From an uncultured Actinomycetes bacterium (GTDB lineage Bacteria > Actinomycetota > Acidimicrobiia > IMCC26256 > PALSA-555): a stretch of DNA of 14,110 bases. Made by a program: the position numbers and the translations under genes. Under the pieces are notes generated by a model. It searched no databases, was not told where the DNA came from, and saw only the letters and a list, made by a program, of their open reading frames with translations. Shown here piece by piece: positions 1 to 6,329 of this stretch. The number at the start of each line of letters is the position of its first letter. The first letter of the stretch is position 1. Where the stretch lies: positions 1 through 14,110 of the forward strand of contig CALEYV010000113.1 of assembly GCA_937927875.1 (NCBI GenBank). The letters are read 5' to 3'.

Positions 1-39
1 GAGGTCTCAGGATGCCCGGTCGGCCGGGCCCAGGGGGGG

Positions 40-55
40 TGTGACCGGTGTCACG
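40..55. promoter_or_regulatory. CRP/FNR-family-like operator palindrome
   Basis: The sequence TGTGACCGGTGTCACG matches the CRP-type consensus TGTGA-N6-TCACA at every conserved base except the last. The inverted arms GTGAC (41-45) and GTCAC (50-54) flank CGGT. It ends 4 bases before a consensus -35 box and would be centred about 48 bases upstream of the predicted transcription start of the small gene at 153. That is close to, but not exactly at, a standard class I or II activator position. Binding by a Crp/GlxR-like regulator is inferred from the motif alone. Confidence 0.45.
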
Positions 56-59
56 AACC

Positions 60-89
60 TTGACAGGGATTACCTTAAGAGTGAATACT
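60..89 (+). promoter_or_regulatory. Sigma70-type promoter of the small gene
   Basis: A perfect -35 hexamer TTGACA (60-65) is followed after 18 bases by AATACT (84-89), a 4/6 match to TATAAT. Transcription would start near 95-96, giving a leader of about 57 bases before the ATG at 153. The surrounding AT-rich stretch stands out sharply from the GC-rich window, as expected of a real promoter. Confidence 0.6.
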
Positions 90-102
90 GTTGTAGTCAA
101 CA
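89..102. promoter_or_regulatory. Operator-like inverted repeat over the predicted start site
   Basis: TGTTG (89-93) and CAACA (98-102) are perfect inverted arms separated by TAGT. The repeat overlaps the last base of the -10 box and the predicted transcription start, where a bound repressor would block initiation. The arms are only 5 bases, so chance is possible. Confidence 0.3.
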
Positions 103-109
103 CACTCGA

Positions 110-131
110 CCTTGTGCACCGAAGTGCAAGG
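110..131 (+). promoter_or_regulatory. Leader hairpin just upstream of the Shine-Dalgarno
   Basis: CCTT (110-113) and GCAC (116-119) pair with GTGC (124-127) and AAGG (128-131). The loop is CGAA, and the bases at 114-115 form a 2-base bulge. The hairpin lies in the predicted 5' leader and ends 10 bases before the AAGGAG ribosome-binding site. It could stabilise the message or affect translation; no riboswitch class is recognised. Confidence 0.35.
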
Positions 132-152
132 CGAGCAGGCCAAGGAGCGACG

Positions 153-281
153 ATGGCAGCGAACCGGGGAGAGCGGGAGAAGGCGCTGGCCTGGATCGCG
201 TCCCAGCTGCGCTGGGAGCGGACCCTGGCCGGCCTGCGCGGCGAGCGGTTCCACGAGGAGCCGGAGCGCCAGGCCGCCTGA
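153..281 (+). CDS. Small charged protein of unknown function (42 aa)
   Basis: I do not recognise this 42-residue protein. It starts at the ATG at 153 because a strong AAGGAG (142-147) lies 5 bases upstream, the best Shine-Dalgarno on this side of the window. Longer in-frame starts from 48 have no such site and would lie across the promoter. The product is rich in Glu, Arg, Ala and Trp and looks like one amphipathic helix (residues 5-33, including ALAWIASQLRWERTL), then an acidic tail. There is no signal peptide, membrane segment or cysteine motif. It stands alone, with its own promoter, operator-like repeats and terminator, so it is probably separately regulated. A small DNA- or protein-binding regulator is possible, but nothing in the sequence proves it. 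Confidence 0.6.
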   Translation: MAANRGEREKALAWIASQLRWERTLAGLRGERFHEEPERQAA

Positions 282-314
282 GCGCCCACCACCAGATCTG
301 ACGCCGCGGCGAGA

Positions 315-339
315 CGGCGGGTCTCCCCCCGTCCCGCCG
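315..339 (+). repeat. GC-rich hairpin with an alternative fold
   Basis: CGGCGGG (315-321) pairs with CCCGCCG (333-339) around an 11-base loop. An alternative 5-bp hairpin, GAGAC (311-315) with GTCTC (321-325), uses overlapping bases, so the two folds exclude each other. The hairpin sits between the small gene and its terminator and may protect the transcript end. Nothing more can be said from sequence. Confidence 0.3.
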
Positions 340-353
340 CAGCTGCGGTGTCG

Positions 354-389
354 GGAAGCCCGGTCCAACCCCCCAGGGCCGGGCTTTCC
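354..389 (+). terminator. Rho-independent terminator of the small gene
   Basis: AAGCCCGG (356-363) pairs perfectly with CCGGGCTT (379-386). GG/CC can extend the stem past one bulged T, the loop is 15 bases, and a short T run (385-387) follows. It lies 72 bases after the stop of the small gene and just before the convergent operon's last stop at 396. On the opposite strand there is no T tract, so it mainly serves the plus strand. Confidence 0.6.
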
Positions 390-395
390 GTCTGC

Positions 396-830
396 CTAGG
401 TCCGGACCCAGCGGGGCAGGGTCACGTCCTCGACCGGCGCGAACACGACCCGGACCGGCTCGCCGACCTGGATGGAGGCGGGGTCGATCGCGTTGATCGG
501 GCCGTCGGCGGCCTCGACGAGGTTGCCGACCATCCGGATCCGCTCGTCCTCCTCGAGCGCCACGACGATCACGTTGTAGGGCGCCAGCGCCGCGTAGGCG
601 GGCAGCAGCGGCGGGTGGGGGACGACGAACGACCACACCCGGGCTCGGCCCGACACCGGCACCCACTCGAGCTCGGTCGACTGGCAGTGGGGGCACATCG
701 GCCGGGGCGGGAACCGCCACCGCCCGCACCGCCCGCACGCCTGCACGAGCAGCTCGCCGCGCGCGCAGCCGGCCCAAAACTCGGCGCTGTCCTCGCTCTC
801 GAGGTCGGGCAGGACGAAGCCGGTCTCCAC
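396..830 (-). CDS. DUF35 zinc-ribbon/OB-fold acyl-CoA partner protein
   Basis: This 144-residue protein has the two-part DUF35 architecture. A rubredoxin-like zinc ribbon with four cysteines (C32, C35, C46, C49; CGRC...CPHC) is followed by an OB fold (about residues 55-140) with the family pattern of acyl-CoA-binding strands. DUF35 proteins act as partners of thiolase-fold enzymes; the best-known case is the C-terminal domain of ChsH2, which binds the aldolase Ltp2 in steroid side-chain degradation. The gene follows the Ltp2-like gene by 7 bases, and a GAGG overlapping that gene's stop can serve as Shine-Dalgarno for the GTG start at 830. A stand-alone DUF35, rather than one fused to a MaoC domain, is the commoner form. 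It is the last gene of the operon. The partner assignment is inferred from adjacency. Confidence 0.85.
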   Translation of the reverse strand: METGFVLPDLESEDSAEFWAGCARGELLVQACGRCGRWRFPPRPMCPHCQSTELEWVPVSGRARVWSFVVPHPPLLPAYAALAPYNVIVVALEEDERIRMVGNLVEAADGPINAIDPASIQVGEPVRVVFAPVEDVTLPRWVRT

Positions 831-837
831 GTGCGCC

Positions 838-1995
838 TCAGTTCCGCAGCAGCAGGGCGCTGGTCGGCACCCCTTCGCCGCTGGTGACGAGACCGACGTC
901 GGCGCCCGCGACCTGACTGGTCGAGGTGCCGCGCAGCTGCCGGGTGCCCTCGAGCACCAGGTTCATGCCGTGGACGTACGCCTCCGACATGCCGCCCCCG
1001 GCCGTGTTCGTCGGCAGCCGGCCGTCGGGCCACTCGAGCGCGCCGTCGTCGGTGAACGGCCCGCCTTCGCCGCGCCCGCAGAACCCGTAGCCCTCGAGGG
1101 ACAGCGGGACGAGCGGGCTGAAGGCGTCGTAGATCTGCGCCACCTTCACGTCGGCGGGCCCGAAGTCGGCGTCGCGCCAGAGGTGCCCGGCCGCGGCCCA
1201 CGACGGTCCGGCCAGCGGGTCGTCGTTGAAGTAGTTGATCATCGTCTGGTGCTGGCGCGGCAGGCCCTGGGACCCGGCGTGCACGTACACCGGGCGCTGC
1301 GGCAGGTCCACCGCCCGCTCGGCCGGCACCAGCACGACCGCTAGCGCGCCGTCGGTCTCGAGGCAGTTGTCGTAGAGGCACAGCGGCTCGGAGATCCAGC
1401 GCCCCTCGAGGTACTGCTCCCGGGTCAGCAGCTTGTCGTGCATGGTGGCGGCCGGGTTGCGGTTGGCGTGCTTGCGGAACGCCACCGCCACGTTGGCCAG
1501 GTGCTCGCGCGTCGCGCCGTACTCGTGCATGTAGCGGCGGGTCAGCATCGCGACCTCGTCGACCGGCCGCAGCAGCCCGAACGGCCGGCTCCACTGCCAG
1601 TGGTCGGCGAGCCGGCTCGGCACCTGCGACCACGGCCGGCTCGCCTTGGCCGCCCGCTTGCGGGCCCGCCACGCCACCGCGACCCGGCACTGGCCGGTGG
1701 CGACCGCCATCGCCGCCTGCAGCACCGTCGCGCACCCGGCCCCGCCGCCGTAGCCGACCTGGGTGAAGAAGGTGATGTCGCCGAGCCCGACGTTGCGGGC
1801 GACGTCGACCTCCCGGTTGAGCTCCATCGTGAAGGAGGCGAGACCGTCGACCTCGCCGGGCGGGATCGCGCAGTCGTCGAGCGCGGCCTTGATGGCCTGG
1901 CAGGCGAGCGACAGCTCGGTGTCGGGCAGCCCCTTCCCGAACTCGGTCTGGCCGATCCCGACGATCGCGACCCGGTCGCGCAGCGGCACCGCCAT
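838..1995 (-). CDS. Thiolase-fold protein, Ltp2/SCP-x-like (probable retro-aldolase)
   Basis: A 385-residue thiolase-superfamily protein of the lipid-transfer (SCP-x) type. The N-terminal half has VAIVGIGQTEFGKG (9-22) and GYGGGAGCA (81-89, C88). The C-terminal half has QIYDAFSP (287-294), GYGFCGRGEGG (302-312) and NTAGGGMSEAYVHG (330-343). True thiolases carry a catalytic GHPxG histidine in this last region. Here it is replaced by SEAYVHG, as in Ltp2-like aldolases. Y289 and Y340 fall near the two active-site tyrosines I recall for Ltp2 (about 294 and 344). Ltp2 cleaves a beta-hydroxyacyl-CoA by retro-aldol reaction, giving a ketone or aldehyde and a short acyl-CoA. The ATG at 1995 lies 2 bases after the crotonase stop, so translation is probably coupled. 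A real thiolase activity is the alternative; fold is sure, chemistry less so. Confidence 0.85.
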   Translation of the reverse strand: MAVPLRDRVAIVGIGQTEFGKGLPDTELSLACQAIKAALDDCAIPPGEVDGLASFTMELNREVDVARNVGLGDITFFTQVGYGGGAGCATVLQAAMAVATGQCRVAVAWRARKRAAKASRPWSQVPSRLADHWQWSRPFGLLRPVDEVAMLTRRYMHEYGATREHLANVAVAFRKHANRNPAATMHDKLLTREQYLEGRWISEPLCLYDNCLETDGALAVVLVPAERAVDLPQRPVYVHAGSQGLPRQHQTMINYFNDDPLAGPSWAAAGHLWRDADFGPADVKVAQIYDAFSPLVPLSLEGYGFCGRGEGGPFTDDGALEWPDGRLPTNTAGGGMSEAYVHGMNLVLEGTRQLRGTSTSQVAGADVGLVTSGEGVPTSALLLRN

Positions 1996-1997
1996 CG

Positions 1998-2825
1998 CTA
2001 CCAGCCCCGGAACTCGGGCGGGCGACGCTCCATGAAGCTCGCCCGGCCCTCCGCGCAGTCGGCGGTGCCGGTCACCAGCTCCACGAGCAGCGACTCCTCC
2101 TCGAACAGGGTGGCCCGGTCGACGTCGAGCGACCGGTTCAGGAGCCGCTTGGCGAACCCGATCGTCCGTGTCGGGCCGTCCGCCAGCCGGCCCGCCCACT
2201 CCCGGGCCGTGGCCTCGAGGTCGGCCGCGGGCACGACCTTGTTCACGAGGCCGATCCGCTCGGCGTCGGCGGCGCCGAGGTCGTCGCCGAAGAACACGAG
2301 CTCCTTGGCCTTCTGCAGCCCGATCAGGCGCGGCAGAAGGTAGGTGCCGCCCCCGTCGGGGATGAGCCCGCGGCGCACGAAGACCTGGATGAGCCGGGCG
2401 TGCTCGGCGGCCAGCACGAGGTCCGACGCCAGCACCATCGCCGCGCCGCCGCCGGCCGCGGTGCCGTTCACGGCCGCGAGGATCGGCTTCTCGCAGTCGA
2501 GCATGGCGCCGATCAGGCGCTGGATCCCGGTCCGGATCATCCGGCCCGCGTCGCCCGCCGCGCGCTCGGGCGCTCCTTCCGGCTTCGGCTCGGGGTCGGG
2601 GTGGGGGGCGCGCAGGTCGGCGCCGGTGCAGAAGTGCCGCTCGCCGACCGCGGTGAGCACGACGGCGCGGATCGTGAGCGAGCGGTTCACCTCGGCCAGG
2701 TGCTCGATCACGCGGTTCCGCACGTCGGGCGTGATGGCGTTGCCGGAATCGGGCCGGTTCAGCCGCAGCCACAGCACGCGGTCCTCCACGCTGGCCAGCA
2801 GCTCCTGATCGACGTCGTTGCTCAT
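1998..2825 (-). CDS. Enoyl-CoA hydratase/isomerase, PaaG-like active site
   Basis: A 275-residue crotonase of usual length. The CoA-binding and oxyanion features are present: FCTGADL (65-71) and AVNGTAAGGG (118-127). The two catalytic glutamates of ordinary enoyl-CoA hydratases are absent: the GGG-x-E position is Ala (A129), and the second region reads IQVFVRRGLIPDGGG (146-160). That pattern, with D157 in GLIPD, is what PaaG-type isomerases carry. PaaG uses a single Asp to isomerise the ring-1,2-epoxide of phenylacetyl-CoA or shift a double bond. I therefore expect isomerase or unusual hydratase chemistry. The start at 2825 overlaps the synthetase stop by four bases (ATGA), and the Ltp2-like gene follows after 2 bases, so it belongs to the same operon. 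The true substrate is not readable from sequence. Confidence 0.88.
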   Translation of the reverse strand: MSNDVDQELLASVEDRVLWLRLNRPDSGNAITPDVRNRVIEHLAEVNRSLTIRAVVLTAVGERHFCTGADLRAPHPDPEPKPEGAPERAAGDAGRMIRTGIQRLIGAMLDCEKPILAAVNGTAAGGGAAMVLASDLVLAAEHARLIQVFVRRGLIPDGGGTYLLPRLIGLQKAKELVFFGDDLGAADAERIGLVNKVVPAADLEATAREWAGRLADGPTRTIGFAKRLLNRSLDVDRATLFEEESLLVELVTGTADCAEGRASFMERRPPEFRGW

Positions 2826-4975
2826 TTGCGCACCACCAGGGCATCCAGGGCCACCGCGCCGCGGGGCCGTACGACGAGCGGATTGATGTCGAGCTCGGCG
2901 ATCCCGTCCCGGCAGCCCGGCCCGGCCAGGTCCATCGCCAGCCGCTCGACGTTCATGATCGCGTCGAGCAGCGCGTCGAGGTCGGCCGGCTTGGCGCCGC
3001 GGACCCCCTCCAGGATCGGGTAGCCGCGCAGCTCCCGCACCATGCGGGCCGCCTCGTCCCGGCCGAACGGTGGCACGCGGAAGCTGACGTCGCCGAGCAC
3101 CTCGACGAGCACGCCGCCGAGCCCGCACATGACGACCGGTCCGACCAGCGGGTCCAGCGCCACGCCGAGGACCATCTCGACCCCGCCCCGCACCATCTCG
3201 GAGACGAGGATGCCGTCGAGCGTCCCGCGCCGGCCGATGGCCTGGCGGGACCGCCGCTCGAGGTCGCCGAACGTCCGGCGGACGTCCTTCGCCGAGTTGA
3301 CCCCCACCGCCACGAGGCCGAGGTCGCTCTTGTGCGTCAGCGCGGCCGACGACGGCTTCAGCACCACCGGGTAGCCGAGCCGCTCGGCCGCCTCGACGGC
3401 CTCGGTCGCGGTGGCGCAGAGCCGGTCGCGGCTGGGCTTGATGCCGTAGGCGTGGAGGACGCGCTTGGCGGCCAGCTCCGAGAGCGAACCGCCGGGCGGC
3501 GCCGAGGCGAGCAGCCGCTGCACCCGCCGCGCCGCCGGGCGGGGCTCGGTCGGCGCGTCGGCGAAGGGGGAGCGGTAGCTCGACGCGAACGACCAGTAGT
3601 CCAGGTAGGCGCGCACCGCCCGCACGCAGTTCCCGAAGGTGCGGAAGACCGGGAGCCGGGAGCCGAGCAGCACGTCGGTGTAGGCGGGCTCGGTGCCGAC
3701 CGGGGAGCCCCACACCACGAAGATCGGCTTGTCGGTCGTCTCGGCGACCCCGACGAGATCGCGGGCCAGCGGCTGGCTCATCATCTCGAGCGCGCCGGTG
3801 ATCGGGCAGACGAGGACGTCGACGGCCGGGTCGGCGAGCAGCAGGTCGAGGATCTTGCGTCCGGCCGGCATGGTGACCGGCGGTCCGCCGCAGTCGACCG
3901 GGTTCGACACCCGGAGGTACGAGGGGATCAGCCCGTCGTGGAGCGCCCGCTGGGTCTCGGCGCTCAGCTCGGGGAGGCGCAGGCCGGCCGCGGCCGCCAT
4001 GTCCGCCAGGTGGGCGCCGGTGCCGCCCGAGATGGCGTAGATGCAGACGCCGTCACCCGGCGGCGGCTTCGTGCGGGCGAAGGCGGCCGACACGTCGAGG
4101 AGCTCGTCGAGCCCGTCGACGCGCGTCACGCCGAACTGGCGGAACACCGCCGACACGACCGCGTCGGAGCCGGTGAGGTGCCCGGTGTGGGCCTTGGCCA
4201 TCGACGTGCCCTCGTCGGTCCGACCCACCTTCACCACCACGATCGGCTTGCGGAGCCGCAGCGCCTCGTCGGCGGCGAGCATCAACGACCGGCCGTCCTT
4301 GAAGCCCTCGATGTAGGCGGCGACGACGCCGACGCCGGGCTGCGCCGCGAAGTAGCGGGCGAAGTCGGCGAACTCGAGGTCGACCTCGTTGCCGGTCGGC
4401 GCCCAGTGCGACACCGCGATGCCGAGCTCCTGACCCTGGAAGATCGGCCGGCCCTGATGGCCGCTCTGGGTGATGAGCGCGATCGACGGGCCCGGCAGGT
4501 CCTCGAAGTCGGAGAACGCGTTCAGGTTCGTGTTCGGGCCGAGAAGGTGGGTCGGACCGGACCGGACCAGCTCGGTCAGCCGGGCTTCGAGGGCCTCCCC
4601 GTCCTCGCCCGTCTCCGAGAAGCCGGCCGCGAAGATCACCGCGAACTTGGCGCCCCGCGCCACGACCTCCTCGAACGACTCGACCGCCCGGCCGGTGAGG
4701 ACGACCGCCAGGTCGATGTCGCCCGGCACCTGGTCGATCGACGGGTAGCAGCGCTCGCCGAGCACCGTCTCGTATACCGGGTGCACAGGAAAGAAGGAGG
4801 AGCCGTGGGCGTCGGCCCACTGCTTGATCCGCAGCGTCATGGCCGAGTTCGGCTTCCCGCGGGCCTCCGACGCGCCGATCACGGCCACGGTGGCGGGGTG
4901 CAAGAAGGTGTCGAGGTCGACGTCCCGCAGGCGCAGCGGACGGCCGCTCACGTCGACGGGCACGGGTTCTTGCAT
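2822..4975 (-). CDS. ADP-forming acyl-CoA synthetase (single-chain, FerA-like)
   Basis: At 717 residues this has the fused alpha-beta layout of ADP-forming acetyl-/acyl-CoA synthetases. In order: a Rossmann CoA-binding domain (about 20-150; AVIGASEARGKPNS), two succinyl-CoA-ligase-like domains (about 160-460) with the phospho-histidine loop AHTGHLTGSD (H263), and an ATP-grasp domain (about 495-717; VVLKPSSAALTHKSDLG, then ELDINPLVV). The enzyme makes an acyl-CoA from an acid, CoA and ATP through a phosphohistidine. The motifs GPNTNLN (147-153) and SGHQGRP (171-177) differ from the common GPNCLG/SQSGA, suggesting a subfamily with another acid substrate. Feruloyl-CoA synthetase FerA is one member of this superfamily. 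It is first in the operon. The ATG at 4975 has only a weak GAGAG at 7 bases, but upstream sequence does not continue the family. It probably supplies the CoA thioester for the downstream genes. Confidence 0.88.
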   Translation of the reverse strand: MQEPVPVDVSGRPLRLRDVDLDTFLHPATVAVIGASEARGKPNSAMTLRIKQWADAHGSSFFPVHPVYETVLGERCYPSIDQVPGDIDLAVVLTGRAVESFEEVVARGAKFAVIFAAGFSETGEDGEALEARLTELVRSGPTHLLGPNTNLNAFSDFEDLPGPSIALITQSGHQGRPIFQGQELGIAVSHWAPTGNEVDLEFADFARYFAAQPGVGVVAAYIEGFKDGRSLMLAADEALRLRKPIVVVKVGRTDEGTSMAKAHTGHLTGSDAVVSAVFRQFGVTRVDGLDELLDVSAAFARTKPPPGDGVCIYAISGGTGAHLADMAAAAGLRLPELSAETQRALHDGLIPSYLRVSNPVDCGGPPVTMPAGRKILDLLLADPAVDVLVCPITGALEMMSQPLARDLVGVAETTDKPIFVVWGSPVGTEPAYTDVLLGSRLPVFRTFGNCVRAVRAYLDYWSFASSYRSPFADAPTEPRPAARRVQRLLASAPPGGSLSELAAKRVLHAYGIKPSRDRLCATATEAVEAAERLGYPVVLKPSSAALTHKSDLGLVAVGVNSAKDVRRTFGDLERRSRQAIGRRGTLDGILVSEMVRGGVEMVLGVALDPLVGPVVMCGLGGVLVEVLGDVSFRVPPFGRDEAARMVRELRGYPILEGVRGAKPADLDALLDAIMNVERLAMDLAGPGCRDGIAELDINPLVVRPRGAVALDALVVRK

Positions 4976-5022
4976 GGTCGGTCTCTCGGCGGGGCCGCGC
5001 GCGGACGGGAGCGACCAAAGAA

Positions 5023-5061
5023 TGACACGGCAGTCAGGGAACCGGCGACTTCCCGTCTGCC
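5023..5061. promoter_or_regulatory. Inverted repeats in the divergent intergenic region
   Basis: Between the divergent starts at 4975 and 5110, an imperfect inverted repeat has left arm 5029-5041 (GGCAG-TCA-GGGAA) and right arm 5050-5061 (TTCCC-GT-CTGCC), with an 8-base spacer. Overlapping it, TGAC (5023-5026) and GTCA (5033-5036) form a shorter dyad, TGAC-N6-GTCA. Either could be the operator of a regulator serving both operons. No known consensus is matched, and no convincing -35/-10 pair for the minus operon was found. Confidence 0.35.
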
Positions 5062-5080
5062 GTAACCGTTTCGGGTCGGG

Positions 5081-5107
5081 CTGCGGACGCCCGCAGGTAA
5101 CGTCCGC
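5081..5107 (+). promoter_or_regulatory. Leaderless promoter with nested hairpins before the reductase gene
   Basis: TAACGT (5098-5103) fits the actinobacterial -10 pattern TANNNT. It is followed by 6 bases and then the GTG at 5110, so transcription would begin at or next to the start codon and no Shine-Dalgarno is needed. No good -35 box is present. Two mutually exclusive dyads overlap the -10: CTGCGG (5081-5086)/CCGCAG (5091-5096), and GCGGACG (5083-5089)/CGTCCGC (5101-5107). As DNA these could be an operator that blocks the polymerase. Confidence 0.4.
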
Positions 5108-5109
5108 CC

Positions 5110-6327
5110 GTGGGCCGCTACGACGACCGCTCCACCGTCGTGGTCGTCGGCGCATCGCTAGCCGGCCTCCGGGCCGCCGAGGAGCTCCGCGCCACGGGCT
5201 TCGGCGGCCGGCTCGTGGTCGTCGGCGCCGAGGCACGCCAGCCGTACGACCGGCCGCCCCTCTCGAAGCAGGTCCTGGCCGGGGAGTGGGAGGCCGACCA
5301 GACCGCGCTGCGCAGCCAGCCCTACGACGACCTCGACCTCGACTGGCGGCTCGGCCGCCGGGCCGCGGCGCTGGACGCCGCGGCGCGCACCCTGACCCTC
5401 GCCGACGGCGAGCGCCTCGCCTTCGACGGGGCGGTGCTGGCGACCGGCGCCGTCCCTCGCACGCTGCCCGACACGCCGCCGCTGGCCGGCATCCACCTGC
5501 TGCGCACCCTCGACGACTGCCTCGCCATCCGGGCCGAGCTGGAGCGCGGCCCCCGCGTCGTCGTCGTCGGCGCCGGCTTCATCGGCGCCGAGGTGGCCGC
5601 GACCTGCCGCGGGCGCGGGCTGGCGGTGACCGTGCTCGAGGCGCTCCCGGCGCCCATGGTGCGCGGCCTCGGCCCGGTGCTCGGGAACGCGCTCGGCGAC
5701 CTGCACCGTGACCACGGCGTCGACCTGCGGCTCGAGGCCGGCGTGGCCGGCTTCGAGGGCACCGACCGGGTCGAGGCGGTGCTGATGGGCGACGGGTCCC
5801 GCGTCGACGCCGACGTGGTCGTCGTCGGCATCGGTGTCCGGCCCGCGACCGACTGGCTCGACGGCTCGGGCCTGCGCGTCGACGACGGCGTGGAGTGCGA
5901 CGCGACCTGTCAGGCCGCCCCGGGCATCGTCGCCGCCGGCGACGTCGCGCGATGGCCGAGCGGCCTCTATGACGGGGCCTCCATGCGCCTCGAGCACTGG
6001 ACGAACGCCGCCGAGCAGGGCGCGTTCGTCGGCCGCCGGCTCCTCGCGGCCGACGACGCGGCGCCGGTGTTCGACCCGGTGCCGTTCGTGTGGTCGGACC
6101 AGTACGACGTGAAGATCCAGGTCGCGGGCAGCGTCCGCGGGGACGATCAGATCGAGGTCGTCGACGGCTCCCTCGAGGAGCGCCGCTTCGTCGCCGCCGT
6201 CGGCCGAGCCGGTCGGCTCGTGGGCGCGGTCGGGTTCGGTCGCCCGCGGGTTCTCATGCAGTACCGGCGGCTCATCGCGGAGCGGGCCTCGTTCGAGGAC
6301 GCGCTCGCCGCCACGGCGAGGGCCTAG
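5110..6327 (+). CDS. FAD/NAD(P)H ferredoxin (rhodocoxin-type) reductase
   Basis: A 405-residue pyridine nucleotide-disulfide-type oxidoreductase of the oxygenase-coupled ferredoxin reductase group. The N-terminal FAD Rossmann motif is VVVVGASLAGLRAAEEL (10-26). YDRPPLSK (46-53) is typical of putidaredoxin/rhodocoxin reductases. ATGA (111-114) and the NAD-binding VVVVGAGFIGAE (150-161) follow, then GIGVRPATDWL (240-250), the second FAD motif GIVAAGDVA (272-280) and a C-terminal reductase domain (about 325-400). Such enzymes pass electrons from NAD(P)H to a small ferredoxin that feeds a P450 or Rieske oxygenase. Neither partner is encoded nearby, so the acceptor is unknown. The GTG start at 5110 lies directly before the FAD motif and behind a leaderless-type -10. 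The crotonase gene follows after 2 bases, so the two are probably cotranslated. Confidence 0.88.
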   Translation: MGRYDDRSTVVVVGASLAGLRAAEELRATGFGGRLVVVGAEARQPYDRPPLSKQVLAGEWEADQTALRSQPYDDLDLDWRLGRRAAALDAAARTLTLADGERLAFDGAVLATGAVPRTLPDTPPLAGIHLLRTLDDCLAIRAELERGPRVVVVGAGFIGAEVAATCRGRGLAVTVLEALPAPMVRGLGPVLGNALGDLHRDHGVDLRLEAGVAGFEGTDRVEAVLMGDGSRVDADVVVVGIGVRPATDWLDGSGLRVDDGVECDATCQAAPGIVAAGDVARWPSGLYDGASMRLEHWTNAAEQGAFVGRRLLAADDAAPVFDPVPFVWSDQYDVKIQVAGSVRGDDQIEVVDGSLEERRFVAAVGRAGRLVGAVGFGRPRVLMQYRRLIAERASFEDALAATARA

Positions 6328-6329
6328 CG

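Noticed and set aside
48..152. Longer start of the small protein at the GTG at 48
   Set aside because: It would lie across the promoter and the CRP-like site, and it has no ribosome-binding site. The ATG at 153 has AAGGAG at 5 bases.
315..389. Riboswitch or attenuator from the mutually exclusive hairpins
   Set aside because: The structures follow the small gene's stop and precede no plus-strand gene; transcript-end structure and terminator explain them.
1998..2000. Repeated junction TAGCGATGGCG at both 2-base gene gaps (1990-2000 minus and 6325-6335 plus)
   Set aside because: The shared 11 bases stem from the same stop, gap and Met-Ala start in a GC-rich genome and do not extend further; no mobile or duplicated element is implied.
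3332..5065. 577-codon plus-strand open frame
   Set aside because: It is a shadow of the synthetase gene on the other strand. Its composition is Arg/Gly/Asp-rich with no domain, while the minus strand has clear motifs.
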